From Gammaproteobacteria bacterium HGW-Gammaproteobacteria-3 (GTDB taxonomy: Bacteria > Pseudomonadota > Gammaproteobacteria > Methylococcales > Methylomonadaceae), in contig PGZD01000009.1 of NCBI GenBank assembly GCA_002843155.1, positions 1 to 54,567 of the forward strand: DNA of 54,567 nt, read 5' to 3'. How positions within the stretch are numbered: position 1 is the first letter of the stretch; each line of letters opens with the position of its first letter. The position numbers and the translations under genes are program-made. Below, one piece after another: positions 16,545 through 25,837 of the stretch. The notes under the pieces are model-generated. The model saw nothing but the letters and a program-made list of their open reading frames with translations, was not told where the DNA came from and made no database searches.

Positions 16545-18125
16545 TTAAACTTCGCGGGTTGCGCTGAATTTAATATCCGGCCAGCGTTCTTCAGTCAACT
16601 GCAAATTGACCCGGCTGCTGGCCAGATACACCAAAAAACCACCGCCATCTTCGGCCAGACTGTCAAAAACTCTTTTTTTGAACTCTTCGAACCGCGCCGG
16701 TTTGTCGGAGCTGACCCAACGCACGGTATTGACGGAAACTGCATCATAAACGCATTCGACATTGTATTCGGCCTTTAACCGGTAAGCGGTCACATCAAAC
16801 TGCAACACACCCACCGCGCCGAGAATAAGATCATTATTTTTCAGAGGTTTGAATAACTGCGTCGCGCCTTCCTCGGTCAATTGAAGCAAGCCTTTCTGTA
16901 AGGCCTTGGCGCGTAGCGGGTCTTTCAACACCACGCGCCGGAACAATTCCGGCGCAAAATACGGAATGCCGCCGTATTTGAGCTTTTCACCCAACGTAAA
17001 AGTATCGCCGACTTGTATGGTGCCGTGATTATGCAAACCGATAATATCGCCCGGATAGGCTTCCTCGACATTTTTTCGGCTGTCGGCCTGAAAAGTAATG
17101 GCGTTGGCAACCTGAATATTTTTACCGATACGGACATGATAAATTTTCATGCCTTTGTCGAATTTACCCGAGCAGATCCGTAGAAACGCCACACGATCCC
17201 GGTGCGAAGGATCCATATTGGCCTGTATTTTAAAAACAAAACCGCTGAAGTTGGGTTCATCGGGCATAACCTGCCGTTGCTGGGCTTCGCGCGGTCGAGG
17301 CGATGGCGCGTATTCGGCGAAAGCGTCCAGCAACTCCAGTATCCCGAAATTATTGATGGCGGAACCGAAAAAAACCGGCGTTTGCTTGCCTTGAAGATAG
17401 GCGTCCAGATCAAATTGATGACTGGCGCCTTTAACCAATTCGATTTCGTCTCTGAGCTCTTCGGCCTGATCCTGCAATAATTCGTCGAGTTTGGGATTAT
17501 CCAGCCCCTTGATAATTTCCGCCTCGGCGATCTTGCCGCCATGTTGCGCGCTGAACAAATGAATTTCATCTTTATAGAGATGGTAAACCCCTTTAAATCG
17601 CTTGCCCATGCCAATGGGCCAGGTCATCGGCGCGCAATTGATATTCAGCACCTGTTCGACTTCATCAAGCAATTCGATAGGCTCACGCCCTTCCCTGTCC
17701 AGTTTGTTGATAAACGTCAGAATAGGCGTAGAACGCAAACGACAGACATCCATCAGTTTGATGGTTCGGTCTTCAACGCCTTTGGCCACGTCGATCACCA
17801 TCAAGGCTGAATCCACGGCTGTCAGCGTCCGGTAAGTATCTTCCGAAAAATCTTCGTGTCCCGGTGTATCCAGCAGATTGATAATGCAACTTTTATGTTC
17901 GAACTGCATGACCGAGGTGGTCACCGAAATACCGCGTTCTTTTTCCATTTCCATCCAGTCGGACGTGGCATGGCGCGAAGCTTTCCGCCCCTTTACAGAC
18001 CCGGCCAATTGAATAGCGCCACCAAACAGCAATAACTTCTCGGTGAGCGTGGTTTTCCCGGCGTCGGGGTGGGAAATGATGGCGAAAGCGCGCCGCCTGC
18101 GTAATTGCGAAACTAATTCTGACAT
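16545..18125 (-). CDS. prfC: Peptide chain release factor 3
   Basis: 526 aa. RF3 is the GTPase that recycles RF1/RF2 from ribosomes after termination. G motifs: [10 protein letters not shown] (G1), [10 protein letters not shown] (G2), [14 protein letters not shown] (G3; the FSEDTYRTL stretch separates RF3 from EF-G), [11 protein letters not shown] (G4). Domains II and III follow, ending in the RF3-type [18 protein letters not shown]. Length as expected. Confidence 0.97.
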   Translation of the reverse strand: MSELVSQLRRRRAFAIISHPDAGKTTLTEKLLLFGGAIQLAGSVKGRKASRHATSDWMEMEKERGISVTTSVMQFEHKSCIINLLDTPGHEDFSEDTYRTLTAVDSALMVIDVAKGVEDRTIKLMDVCRLRSTPILTFINKLDREGREPIELLDEVEQVLNINCAPMTWPIGMGKRFKGVYHLYKDEIHLFSAQHGGKIAEAEIIKGLDNPKLDELLQDQAEELRDEIELVKGASHQFDLDAYLQGKQTPVFFGSAINNFGILELLDAFAEYAPSPRPREAQQRQVMPDEPNFSGFVFKIQANMDPSHRDRVAFLRICSGKFDKGMKIYHVRIGKNIQVANAITFQADSRKNVEEAYPGDIIGLHNHGTIQVGDTFTLGEKLKYGGIPYFAPELFRRVVLKDPLRAKALQKGLLQLTEEGATQLFKPLKNNDLILGAVGVLQFDVTAYRLKAEYNVECVYDAVSVNTVRWVSSDKPARFEEFKKRVFDSLAEDGGGFLVYLASSRVNLQLTEERWPDIKFSATREV

Positions 18126-18227
18126 ACTGATTAAAAAAGAAATTTTCCGGATAACCTTGTATTATAATGCATTATCGATACCGGTGTATTTTCAATATAC
18201 AATGCACTACATCTAAAGGAGAGGGGC

Positions 18228-18887
18228 GTGACTTATTTACAGCGTGGTTTGGTTTTTACTTTTGTGGGCGTTTTGAGCGCTTGTTCCAGCCTTTATTACA
18301 GCGGCCTGGAAAAAATCGGCATTCCCAAGCGCCTGGTTATGGTGCATCGGGTCGAGAAAGCCCGCGACACCCAGGAAGAAACCAAGGAGCAGTTCAAATC
18401 CGCGCTGGAGCAGTTTACCGCACTGACTCAATTTAACGGCGGCGATCTGGAAGCGACTTACAATAAACTCAATGGCGAGTACGAAGCCAGTGCGGCAAAA
18501 GCCGAAGAAGTCAAAAAACGCATCAGTGATATCGAAGATGTATCCGAAGCCTTGTTTGCCGAATGGGAAGAAGAAATCACCCAATACAGCAGTGCGTCGT
18601 TGAAACGTAACAGTCAGCAAAAGCTGAACAGCACCAAACAACAGTACCAGCAACTGATTTCAGCGATGAAACGCGCGGAAGCCAAAATTGAACCTGTTTT
18701 GACAGTATTCAAGGATCAGGTCATGTACCTGAAGCATAACCTCAATGCTCAGGCCATTGCGTCTTTAAAAGGTGATCTGGCGGCGATCAAAACCGATGTT
18801 TCGACGTTGATTGACGCGATGGAAAAATCCATCGATGAAGCCAATGCTTTTATCGAAACAATGGATGCCAAATCCAGCTCAAACTGA
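18228..18887 (+). CDS. DUF2959 lipoprotein
   Basis: 219 aa. The signal peptide ends at a lipobox (LSACS, Cys at residue 19), so the protein is lipid-anchored in the envelope. The start follows AAAGGAGAGG by 5 bases. The rest is helical coiled coil. Blocks DALFAEW (here EALFAEW), MKRAEAKIEPVLTVFKDQV and LKHNLNAQAIASL match the coupled DUF2959 gene at 4468-5151. In this copy the lipoprotein form typical of the family is kept. Function unknown. Confidence 0.9.
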   Translation: MTYLQRGLVFTFVGVLSACSSLYYSGLEKIGIPKRLVMVHRVEKARDTQEETKEQFKSALEQFTALTQFNGGDLEATYNKLNGEYEASAAKAEEVKKRISDIEDVSEALFAEWEEEITQYSSASLKRNSQQKLNSTKQQYQQLISAMKRAEAKIEPVLTVFKDQVMYLKHNLNAQAIASLKGDLAAIKTDVSTLIDAMEKSIDEANAFIETMDAKSSSN

Positions 18888-18980
18888 CTAAAGCAAATGG
18901 CGCAGCGCAGTCAGCATCAGCTTCCGGGGTTATAGGGTCATGCTAAAATCAGAATTATTGAAAATACTTGGGAGTAAGCC

Positions 18981-19520
18981 ATGACCGATGATGAACTCAA
19001 AGCCTTGGTTGCCAGCCTGTCTGTTGCCCAAAAAGCCACTGATGAACAAATACGGCGCAATGATAAAAAGCTGACCGAAAAGCTGGAGCGGATGGGCATT
19101 ACTTTAGGCAATATAGCCAACAATCAGGGTGATGTAGCCGAAGAATTTTTCTTCACCAATTTAGCTAATGATACGCATTTTAGGCATATCCGTTTTGACG
19201 ACATTGAAAAAAGCAGTCACAAACGACGCGGAAAAACCGAAGAGGAATATGACATCATTATGACCAACGGTGACGCCATCGGCATTGTCGAAGTCAAATA
19301 CAAAGCCCATACCAACGATTTGGACAAGCTGGATCGTAAAATGCGCAATTTCAAAGTTTTGTTTCCGGTTTACCGGAATTACAAACAATACGGTGCCATT
19401 GCCTCCTTCCATATCAATGACGAGGCCAAAAAAGAAGCCTGGAAACGCGGCTATTTTGTTCTGCAACGCAGCGGTGATTTGGTGCATACCGAAAGCGGCA
19501 AGCATTTGACGGTGTTGTAG
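18981..19520 (+). CDS. PD-(D/E)XK nuclease-like protein
   Basis: 179 aa. The first 45 residues are a helical coiled coil (LSVAQKATDEQIRRNDKKLTEKLE, split). A core then shows Glu in GDVAEEFF (54/55), Asp91 in YDIIM and the dyad IVEVKYK (Glu104, Lys106), the arrangement of PD-(D/E)XK nucleases with hallmark D...ExK. Similar proteins are often annotated DUF3782 or restriction-fold hypotheticals. It has a GGAGT site 5 bases before the ATG. It is convergent with the HerA-type ATPase gene 66 bases away, but not co-transcribed with it. Confidence 0.75.
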   Translation: MTDDELKALVASLSVAQKATDEQIRRNDKKLTEKLERMGITLGNIANNQGDVAEEFFFTNLANDTHFRHIRFDDIEKSSHKRRGKTEEEYDIIMTNGDAIGIVEVKYKAHTNDLDKLDRKMRNFKVLFPVYRNYKQYGAIASFHINDEAKKEAWKRGYFVLQRSGDLVHTESGKHLTVL

Positions 19521-19586
19521 TGCACTGTTTGGATTGACGACTTTATCGTCAATCCAGCCTTATGGCTCATCGTTTCCGGTCAGCTT

Positions 19587-21245
19587 TTATTTACGGGTCT
19601 GTGTGCGCCAGAGCTGTACAATCTGCTCAACATCGATATCGTCCGGGCCTTCGCGCCAACCGTCAAAATAATCGACATCATTACTTTTAGGTTCGGGATC
19701 AGGCCGGTAAATCTGTACCCGTGTCGGCAAAGGCGCCGCTTCGCCCAGAACCAGCGCTTCGCCTCGGCCCAGCGAAGTCAGTATATCGGTCAGATCGCCT
19801 TCGGCTTCCGGCACCAGGCCTTTGATATAAGCCTGATCGTCAGGGTTGGTGGTGCGCAGGCAGATAAACGAGCTGCATTGGGACAGCATGGTTTCGGACA
19901 ATTCAGTGGGCCTTTGGCTGACGACGCCGATAGAAACACCGTATTTACGGCCTTCCTTGGCAATTCGCTCCATCATTTTTTTGGTGCCTTCAAAGGGCCC
20001 GCCTTTTTCCCTGGGAATATAGGCGTGGGCTTCTTCGCAAATCAGCGTGATCGGAAACTCCCGGCGCTTGGGGTTCCAGTAATTGAATTCATAGGCCAGG
20101 CGGCCGACCTGGGCGGAGACGGCGGGCCTGACATCGGTCGGCACGGAGCTCAAATCCACTACCGTGATATTGGCTTTATTGTCGCCCAGGCCGATAAATT
20201 GCCGCAGCAAATCCGCCATCCCGGCCGAATTATTGCGTTTTTTGGGTTTGAGCAAAAAATCATAACGGACATCGTTAAAACGGCTTTGCATCCTGATCAG
20301 AAAGTCATCGAACTGCCCGAACAAGGCGCCTTTGGTTTTGCCGAAGTCTTTACGCTCTTCATTGGCGTTTTTGAACTGCATGTACATTTCGGCCAGGGAA
20401 AAATATATCGGTGTATCGATGGACACGACGCCAAGACCTATGGCTTTGGCTTCCTTACGTTTAAGCTGCTGCAATATTTCGCGCATGAACGCCATCTGCA
20501 TCGAAGCGCCCTTGTCGTCACGGTCGATGAACAAATCCACCAGCTCGGCATACGTCATCATCCAGTAAGGCATTTCCATTTCCATGGCATCGACATAATT
20601 CACCCGTTCACAAGGAAATGCAGAATGAATTTCGCCGCCATCGCCTTTCCAGCAATATTCGCCATGCAGATCGAGCATGATCAAATGAGCTTTGGGCATC
20701 GCTTTAAGGGTGTGCTGGATCAGACTGGTGACGGCCCATGATTTTCCTGAACCGGATTGTCCCAGGATGGCGAAGTGACGGCCGAACAAGGCGCGCGGAT
20801 CGAGGCTCAGGTGATAATCTTTGTGCGTCGATAGTTGGCCGATAAAAAATTCATAATCCCTGAACTTGGAAAAAATGGCGTTGATCTCATTCAGACCCAC
20901 GGCATAAACGTTGGCGCCGGGCGTTGGATAATGTCTGACGCCCCGGATAAAGGTACCATCCTCTTGAATTTCACCCACCGGAATCAGGGAAATGTAGCGA
21001 TCCGTCCGGCGCTCGTCGGCGCCGTCAAAACGGTCTTTTTGCCACATCTTGAACACCAGCGCCAAAACACCGATTTCGGCCTGCCGGATAATGACATAAG
21101 AACCAATGTGCCCCGCCAGCAATTCCTGATCATCTATCTTGATGAGCGGCAAATCGCCCGCGTGTTGTTCCGTTATTCTGGCATCCATGCCGTCGCCTCT
21201 TACTTCGGATAAATAGCCGATGAGAATGCTGTTTGTTTGTTGCAT
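19587..21245 (-). CDS. HerA-family DNA-translocating ATPase
   Basis: 552 aa. The N-terminal beta-barrel (HAS-like) region precedes a RecA-type core with Walker A GQSGSGKSW (162-170), Walker B LICEEAHAYIP (about 405-415), and an RPTELSETMLSQC sensor/arginine region, all characteristic of HerA/FtsK-superfamily hexameric translocases. Archaeal HerA works with the nuclease NurA in end resection; bacterial HerA proteins also pair with Sir2, DUF4297 or other effectors in phage defence. No NurA or Sir2 gene adjoins it. The nearest nuclease-like gene is convergent (18981-19520). Role here is open. Confidence 0.9.
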   Translation of the reverse strand: MQQTNSILIGYLSEVRGDGMDARITEQHAGDLPLIKIDDQELLAGHIGSYVIIRQAEIGVLALVFKMWQKDRFDGADERRTDRYISLIPVGEIQEDGTFIRGVRHYPTPGANVYAVGLNEINAIFSKFRDYEFFIGQLSTHKDYHLSLDPRALFGRHFAILGQSGSGKSWAVTSLIQHTLKAMPKAHLIMLDLHGEYCWKGDGGEIHSAFPCERVNYVDAMEMEMPYWMMTYAELVDLFIDRDDKGASMQMAFMREILQQLKRKEAKAIGLGVVSIDTPIYFSLAEMYMQFKNANEERKDFGKTKGALFGQFDDFLIRMQSRFNDVRYDFLLKPKKRNNSAGMADLLRQFIGLGDNKANITVVDLSSVPTDVRPAVSAQVGRLAYEFNYWNPKRREFPITLICEEAHAYIPREKGGPFEGTKKMMERIAKEGRKYGVSIGVVSQRPTELSETMLSQCSSFICLRTTNPDDQAYIKGLVPEAEGDLTDILTSLGRGEALVLGEAAPLPTRVQIYRPDPEPKSNDVDYFDGWREGPDDIDVEQIVQLWRTQTRK

Positions 21246-21360
21246 AGATCCTGCCTTGCCATGTTATTGGTTATCATGCCATAAGCTTAGATCAGTTTCG
21301 CGGGTGTGCAAGAAGCAAAACAACGGTAATTACCCGGGGAGCGAAATTTTCGCCCCTCAT

Positions 21361-21888
21361 TCATTTTTCCACTTCGTCGTTCCAGATAGGATTGTCACGA
21401 TCTTCAGGCGTCAATTTGACGGCATCTTCAGGATAGATATGCCAGAATGATTTATCGATGGCGCCTTCCCGATAATCTTCCTTGTTGGCGTGGGTAAACG
21501 GGCACCACCAGTTCTCGACAATTTTAACCATGTAGGCATGCCATTCGAACAAGGCGACACTGACCGGACAGTACCAGGTGCAGTTTAAAATCCAGAACAG
21601 CCTGGACTGCGCGAGGCTGGCTTTGAAAGAGCCTTCCATGGTGATTTGGCTTTTCAGATCATAACGATGGCTGCTGCGATTGGGAATAAAATCGCCCAGA
21701 GTTTTAATATTCCTGGCTCCCATCATGCGCAAGTGAAAGTAGGTCAGATAGGCGCTGATAATGACAAAAGGAAAAGTCAACAGCGGCAAATAAATCAGAA
21801 CCAGGCCCACGGCTCTTTGCAAAACGGGGGTTTGTCTATGGTTTTTGCCGATTTCGACGCGGGTGGCACAGGTTTCACAAGCCTTCAT
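21361..21888 (-). CDS. Cys-rich membrane protein of unknown function
   Basis: 175 aa from the ATG at 21888, which has AGAGGT 9 bases upstream; a longer in-frame form from 21945 would overlap the preceding gene. It opens MKACETCATRVEIGK with a CxxC, has one long hydrophobic stretch (VGLVLIYLPLLTFPFVIISAYLTYFHL), then a soluble part with NCTWYCPVSVALFEW and ENWWCPFTHANK. Several Cys and aromatic residues could bind a metal or form disulfides. It lies 7 bases after the small CxxC gene at 21896, with which it forms a unit. I do not recognise the family. Confidence 0.75.
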   Translation of the reverse strand: MKACETCATRVEIGKNHRQTPVLQRAVGLVLIYLPLLTFPFVIISAYLTYFHLRMMGARNIKTLGDFIPNRSSHRYDLKSQITMEGSFKASLAQSRLFWILNCTWYCPVSVALFEWHAYMVKIVENWWCPFTHANKEDYREGAIDKSFWHIYPEDAVKLTPEDRDNPIWNDEVEK

Positions 21889-21895
21889 TATAGTA

Positions 21896-22081
21896 TTACC
21901 TCTTTTTTTTAGTTTGAATGGAATCGGTAAGCGTTTTATTGTCATTGAGCAATGGATAAATACTCAGGCAGCCCGCACAGCAAAAAGACAGCTTGCCTGT
22001 TTCGGTTTTCAGGTCAAAACCTTTAATTTCGACGGCTTGGCCGCATAATGCACAAACCGGTTTTTTCTTTTCAACTGCCAT
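21896..22081 (-). CDS. Small metal-binding-like protein (CxxC, FCCxGC)
   Basis: 61 aa from the ATG at 22081; a TTG eight codons earlier gives an implausible extension. CALCG and FCCAGC form a four-to-five-Cys site. The FCCxGC pattern also occurs at the N-terminus of FixI/CcoI-type copper P-type ATPases, hinting at copper or zinc binding, but no ATPase is present. Tail is Lys/Arg-rich. Co-transcribed with the Cys-rich membrane protein that follows. It starts just after the rlmI remnant, so its own promoter may lie in or before that remnant. Confidence 0.65.
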   Translation of the reverse strand: MAVEKKKPVCALCGQAVEIKGFDLKTETGKLSFCCAGCLSIYPLLNDNKTLTDSIQTKKKR

Positions 22082-22154
22082 AGGGAACCGTTGGGTTGCA
22101 AACAACGCAATTCAACCTGCACCTGGATGCAGAGCGCACATAGACCAGGCCTCC

Positions 22155-22253
22155 AGGACTGAACGCGTCGATTTCATGACTGAAAATCCACTGATGACCT
22201 TGACGCAAACGCTTGTTTTCATTTTTTCGTAAATAAAGCTCAGGATGAGTCAT
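22155..22253 (-). pseudogene. rlmI: Truncated rlmI (5' end only)
   Basis: From an ATG at 22253, HPELYLRKNENKRLRQGHQW and then IFSHEIDAF match the PUA-domain start of the 23S rRNA m5C methyltransferase RlmI (YccW), normally near 396 aa. About 32 codons are preserved. After FSPG the frame runs into unrelated sequence (VYVRSASRCRLNCVVCNP) and stops at 22071. The methyltransferase domain is absent, so this is a deletion relic or an insertion junction. The start is 2 bases from the stop of the DUF3426 gene, as in a once co-transcribed pair. Confidence 0.7.
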
Positions 22254-22254
22254 A

Positions 22255-22902
22255 TCAAATCAGTTCAAAAATATAGCCGCCCAAGATTATATCGGGCGCG
22301 ATAATATCGAGTGCAATGGTCAAGGATTGGTCGCTTTCAATAACGGCGTCCGGAGCCTCCCGGTAATCGTCGGGTCGAAAAATTCTGGCGGCAAACGGCT
22401 CGCCGCCTAACCTGATAAAAGTGAGATCGAGGTTGGGCGGACGCTGCGGGAATGCGGCCTGATTATGAATAACCGCCTGAAAACTATAATAGCCACCCTC
22501 AGCCACGGTTAATGAGCTTTCAATGACTGCAAAATAGGCAGGATTACGGTACTCCGGCAAGCTACAGCCAAGGCTCCTGCAAGCCTTGTCCAGCCAAGGC
22601 CGCAGTGTTTCATTCTGAAGGGCGGCGGAACTTTCGAAATAAATCAGTTGCCCGATCAAAACGAAAAAGCCCAACAGTACAGCCAATCCCCAATAGGCAC
22701 TCGATGCAGACGCAGACTCCGCTGCCCAAGGCTGGCCAACCGTTTCCTCAGGCGGTATCTTACCGGGTGTGGATTCGCTCAATCGCTGCAAGGCGTCAAA
22801 TAAAGCTGAACAGTTCGGGCAGCGGATTATGCCCCGACTTTCCCGAAGCTGCTCAACGCCCAGTGTCTGAGTCCTGTTACAGTGCGGGCATTGGGTGTAC
22901 AT
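22255..22902 (-). CDS. Zinc-ribbon / DUF3426 membrane protein
   Basis: 215 aa from the ATG at 22902 (MYTQCPHCNRTQ), which lies 2 bases after the prmA stop; this is the family's usual beginning. An N-terminal zinc ribbon has CPHC and CPNC with the RCPNCSALFDAL signature of MJ0042-type fingers. A single transmembrane helix follows near residues 70-92 (YWGLAVLLGFFVLIGQLIYF), then a periplasmic DUF3426 beta-rich domain with CRSLGCSLPEYRNPA. This prmA-DUF3426 order is common in Gammaproteobacteria. Function unknown. Confidence 0.88.
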   Translation of the reverse strand: MYTQCPHCNRTQTLGVEQLRESRGIIRCPNCSALFDALQRLSESTPGKIPPEETVGQPWAAESASASSAYWGLAVLLGFFVLIGQLIYFESSAALQNETLRPWLDKACRSLGCSLPEYRNPAYFAVIESSLTVAEGGYYSFQAVIHNQAAFPQRPPNLDLTFIRLGGEPFAARIFRPDDYREAPDAVIESDQSLTIALDIIAPDIILGGYIFELI

Positions 22903-22904
22903 CG

Positions 22905-23786
22905 CTAATGATTCCTGTGTCCATCCAGCCGACACCAGTCTTCCCGTGCAACCGGCGGATTCAATTCAATAACGGAGCGATAAGCCGCACTGACTGCGGC
23001 CGCCTGTTCATTTAAAATGCCGGAAAGTACCAGATCGCCGCCGGGCGCGACTAATTGCGCAATTTGCCCGGACAAATCGATCAAGGGTTGCGCCAGAATA
23101 TTGGCCAGCACCACATCCGCCTCGAAAGCCACGAATTGTTCCGGTAAACAGCATTTTATACGCTCGGCGATGTTGTTTTTCAAGGCGTTATCCTGAGTAG
23201 CCGTCAATGCCTGCGGGTCGATGTCCAGCGCATGTGCTGTCTTTGCCCCCAATAAAATGGCGGCCACGGCAAGAATACCGGAACCGCAGCCGTAATCGAT
23301 CACCGTCTTGCCGGTCAAATCATGACTGGCCAACCATTGCAGACATAAGGCCGTGGTCGGGTGCGTGCCGGTGCCAAAGGCCAGACCGGGATCCAAAGTC
23401 AGACAAACCGTGCCGGGTTCGTGCCGTTCCTGACCGCTTGGGCAAACCCAGAGCCGGTCTGCAAATTTCATCGGATGGTAATAGGCCATCCAGCTACGCT
23501 CCCAGGCCTGATCTTCCAATCGCTCGGCAAACCAGTCCTGCAATGGATGTTCTTCAAATTGATCGAACAAGGCTTCCCTGATGGACTCAGGTTCGGCGTC
23601 GAGTTCGAATAAAGCGATAATCCGGGTATTAGGCCAGATTTTAGTTTCACCGGGCAAAGGCTCGTACACAGGCCGGTCCTCAGCATCCATGTAAGTTACC
23701 GAAACCGCGCCAAGCTCACTGAAAAAGTCGGCCACGTCCGGCGCGATGAGCTCGGTGCCAATAACAGATAACTGATGCCAAGCCAT
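22905..23786 (-). CDS. prmA: Ribosomal protein L11 methyltransferase
   Basis: 293 aa. PrmA trimethylates several amino groups of ribosomal protein L11 using SAM. The N-terminal substrate-recognition domain precedes a Rossmann methyltransferase with TVIDYGCGSGILAVAAILLG (SAM motif I), DIDPQA and DVVLANILAQPL (NILA is typical of PrmA). LDPGLAFGTGTHPTT is the conserved linker. Standard length; accC lies upstream on the same strand, separated by about 240 bases with a terminator. Confidence 0.95.
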   Translation of the reverse strand: MAWHQLSVIGTELIAPDVADFFSELGAVSVTYMDAEDRPVYEPLPGETKIWPNTRIIALFELDAEPESIREALFDQFEEHPLQDWFAERLEDQAWERSWMAYYHPMKFADRLWVCPSGQERHEPGTVCLTLDPGLAFGTGTHPTTALCLQWLASHDLTGKTVIDYGCGSGILAVAAILLGAKTAHALDIDPQALTATQDNALKNNIAERIKCCLPEQFVAFEADVVLANILAQPLIDLSGQIAQLVAPGGDLVLSGILNEQAAAVSAAYRSVIELNPPVAREDWCRLDGHRNH

Positions 23787-23800
23787 GTTCCCTTCCGTAT

Positions 23801-23828
23801 CAAAAGAAAAGGCGGAACCTGTCCGCCT
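23801..23828 (-). terminator. Probable terminator downstream of accC
   Basis: On the minus strand, AGGCGG, 7 bases, CCGCCT, then TTTCTTTTG. It would end read-through from accBC just before the prmA start at 23786, so prmA needs a promoter of its own or depends on partial read-through. Confidence 0.6.
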
Positions 23829-23921
23829 GTATAAAATTTAATCCCACTTTGCAAACACTAAATGCGTTGCACGCTTTTTGCACGCCAACATGCACCGAAA
23901 TCGCCTGAATCGCCAGATACA

Positions 23922-24019
23922 GCGTGGGCACGAACAGCATGTGCCCACCCTACGCGGCTTATCCATCACCCTACAGAATCAACGCATCGTTCAATCAGGA
24001 TAATAGGCTGAATAGTTAC
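23922..24019 (-). repeat. Miniature element, copy 3 (one end only)
   Basis: On the minus strand this begins GTAACTATTCAG (24019-24008), continues CCTATTATCCTGATTGAACG, nearly identical to copy 2 over about 35 bases, then GTAGGGTGATGGATAAGC. The opposite GTAA-type end is not found. A hairpin GTGGGCACATGC...GTGCCCAC lies near the inner edge (about 23923-23948). It reads as a truncated copy in the accC-prmA gap. Confidence 0.65.
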
Positions 24020-24025
24020 GCTGGG

Positions 24026-25369
24026 TTAATGAATTCCCAACAATTTTTCAAGATAGTGGATATTTCTTTGACCCTCGATAAAACCGGTATCGCTCATGAT
24101 TTCTTTCTGTAAGGGAATATTGGTTTTAATGCCGTCAATTATTATTTCGCTCAAGGCAGTATTCATTCTGGCTATGGCGCTACCGCGATGCTCGCCGTGA
24201 GCGATCAGTTTGCCGATCATCGAATCGTAATAAGGCGGCACCTTGTAACCATTGTAAATATGCGTTTCACAACGGATACCGGGGCCTCCCGGCATATGAA
24301 ACTGATTGATCGTGCCGGGGCACGGCATGAAAGTTTTAGGGTCTTCGGCATTGAGACGACACTCGATGGCGTGCCCCTGAATTTTGACCTGCTCCTGCGT
24401 AATCGACAGCGGCAGGCCATAAGCTATGCGCAGTTGCTCCTTGACAATATCGAAACCGGTAACCATTTCCGTCACCGGATGTTCCACCTGTACGCGGGTA
24501 TTCATCTCGATAAAATAGAAATTGCCTTTTTCATACAAAAACTCGAAAGTACCCGCGCCTAAATAACCAATATCGCGGCACGCTTTGGCGCATAATTCCC
24601 CCATAGTGCGGCGCTGTTCTTCGGTAACACCGGGGGCCGGCGCCTCTTCGACCACTTTTTGGTGGCGGCGCTGCATCGAGCAGTCGCGCTCACCCAGATG
24701 AACGGCGTTGCCGTGCGCGTCCGCCAGCACCTGAAATTCGATATGGCGCGGGTCTTCGAGAAACTTCTCCATATATACGGTCGCATTGCCGAAGGCGGAA
24801 GCGGCTTCGGCCTTGGTCAAGCTGATGGCGTTGATTAATGCTGCTTCCGTGTGTACCGTGCGCATACCCCGGCCGCCACCGCCGCCGGAGGCTTTGATGA
24901 TAATGGGATAACCGATTTCACGCGCCAGTTTCAGGTTGTGGTCGTTGTTATCGTCTAAAGGTTCGCCATTGCCTGGCACACAAGGGATACCGGCGGCCTG
25001 CATGGCTTTTTTGGCGGATATTTTATCGCCCATCAGGCGAATGGTATCGGCTTCGGGGCCGATAAAAACAAAACCGCTCTGTTTGACTTTTTCGGAAAAG
25101 TCGGCATTTTCCGATAAAAAACCATAGCCCGGATGGATGGCTTCGGCATCCGTCACTTCGGCGGCGCTGATAATGGCCGGAATATTCAGATAACTTTCAG
25201 AGGACGCGGCAGGGCCTATGCACACGGATTCATCGGCCAGACGCACATGTTTCAGGTCGCGATCAACATCCGAATGCACGGCGACCACTTTAATGCCTAA
25301 CTCGCGGCAGGCGCGCAAAATACGCAGCGCAATTTCGCCGCGATTGGCGATGACAATTTTATCGAACAT
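24026..25369 (-). CDS. accC: Acetyl-CoA carboxylase, biotin carboxylase subunit
   Basis: 447 aa. Carboxylates the biotin of BCCP with ATP and bicarbonate, the first step of fatty acid synthesis. [20 protein letters not shown] opens the protein; [11 protein letters not shown] is the ATP-grasp glycine loop; [20 protein letters not shown] (split) holds the catalytic Glu, Asn and Arg. Follows accB by 20 bases. Confidence 0.97.
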   Translation of the reverse strand: MFDKIVIANRGEIALRILRACRELGIKVVAVHSDVDRDLKHVRLADESVCIGPAASSESYLNIPAIISAAEVTDAEAIHPGYGFLSENADFSEKVKQSGFVFIGPEADTIRLMGDKISAKKAMQAAGIPCVPGNGEPLDDNNDHNLKLAREIGYPIIIKASGGGGGRGMRTVHTEAALINAISLTKAEAASAFGNATVYMEKFLEDPRHIEFQVLADAHGNAVHLGERDCSMQRRHQKVVEEAPAPGVTEEQRRTMGELCAKACRDIGYLGAGTFEFLYEKGNFYFIEMNTRVQVEHPVTEMVTGFDIVKEQLRIAYGLPLSITQEQVKIQGHAIECRLNAEDPKTFMPCPGTINQFHMPGGPGIRCETHIYNGYKVPPYYDSMIGKLIAHGEHRGSAIARMNTALSEIIIDGIKTNIPLQKEIMSDTGFIEGQRNIHYLEKLLGIH

Positions 25370-25389
25370 GATGGCTTACCGTCCGTGTG

Positions 25390-25833
25390 CTATTCAATGA
25401 CAAACAAGGGCTGGTCATATTCAACGGGCTGACCGTTTTCAACCAGAATTTGCGTGATAGTTCCGCTTTTATCGGCTTCGATCTGGTTGAGAATCTTCAT
25501 CGCTTCGATGATACAGAGCGTGTCGCCCACTTGCACCGAATGCCCGAGTTCCACGAAAGGTTTCGCGCCGGGTGAGGAGGAACGGTAGCAAGTGCCCACC
25601 ATCGGCGATTTAACCACATGACCCGTGATTTTTTTCTCACCGGCTTCGGCTGTCGGTACTGGCGCGGCAACTGTCGGTGCCGGTACAACAGGCGGCGGCG
25701 CATAAGCTGCCTGTGCCGGGGCGCTGGAATAACGATTAATGCGGATAAACTCCTCACCCTCACTGATTTCCAATTCGGCAATACCTGATTCTTCAACGAT
25801 CTCGATCAGTTTTTTTATTTTTCTGATATCCAT
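25390..25833 (-). CDS. accB: Biotin carboxyl carrier protein
   Basis: 147 aa. N-terminal helix ([20 protein letters not shown]), a Pro/Ala-rich flexible linker (about residues 38-64) and a C-terminal biotinyl domain with EAMKI, where Lys113 carries biotin. Stop is 20 bases before accC; it follows aroQ by 4 bases. The aroQ-accB-accC order is typical of Gammaproteobacteria. Confidence 0.97.
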   Translation of the reverse strand: MDIRKIKKLIEIVEESGIAELEISEGEEFIRINRYSSAPAQAAYAPPPVVPAPTVAAPVPTAEAGEKKITGHVVKSPMVGTCYRSSSPGAKPFVELGHSVQVGDTLCIIEAMKILNQIEADKSGTITQILVENGQPVEYDQPLFVIE

Positions 25834-25837
25834 TATG

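Noticed and set aside
19878-20741. Plus-strand frame of 287 codons opposite the HerA gene
   Set aside because: It is antisense to a gene with clear Walker motifs; its composition is Phe/His/Gly-biased and without domain signals.
22071-22253. 60-codon frame read as an intact small gene
   Set aside because: Its first half is the start of RlmI and the second half is unrelated repeat-like sequence, so it is a truncated gene.
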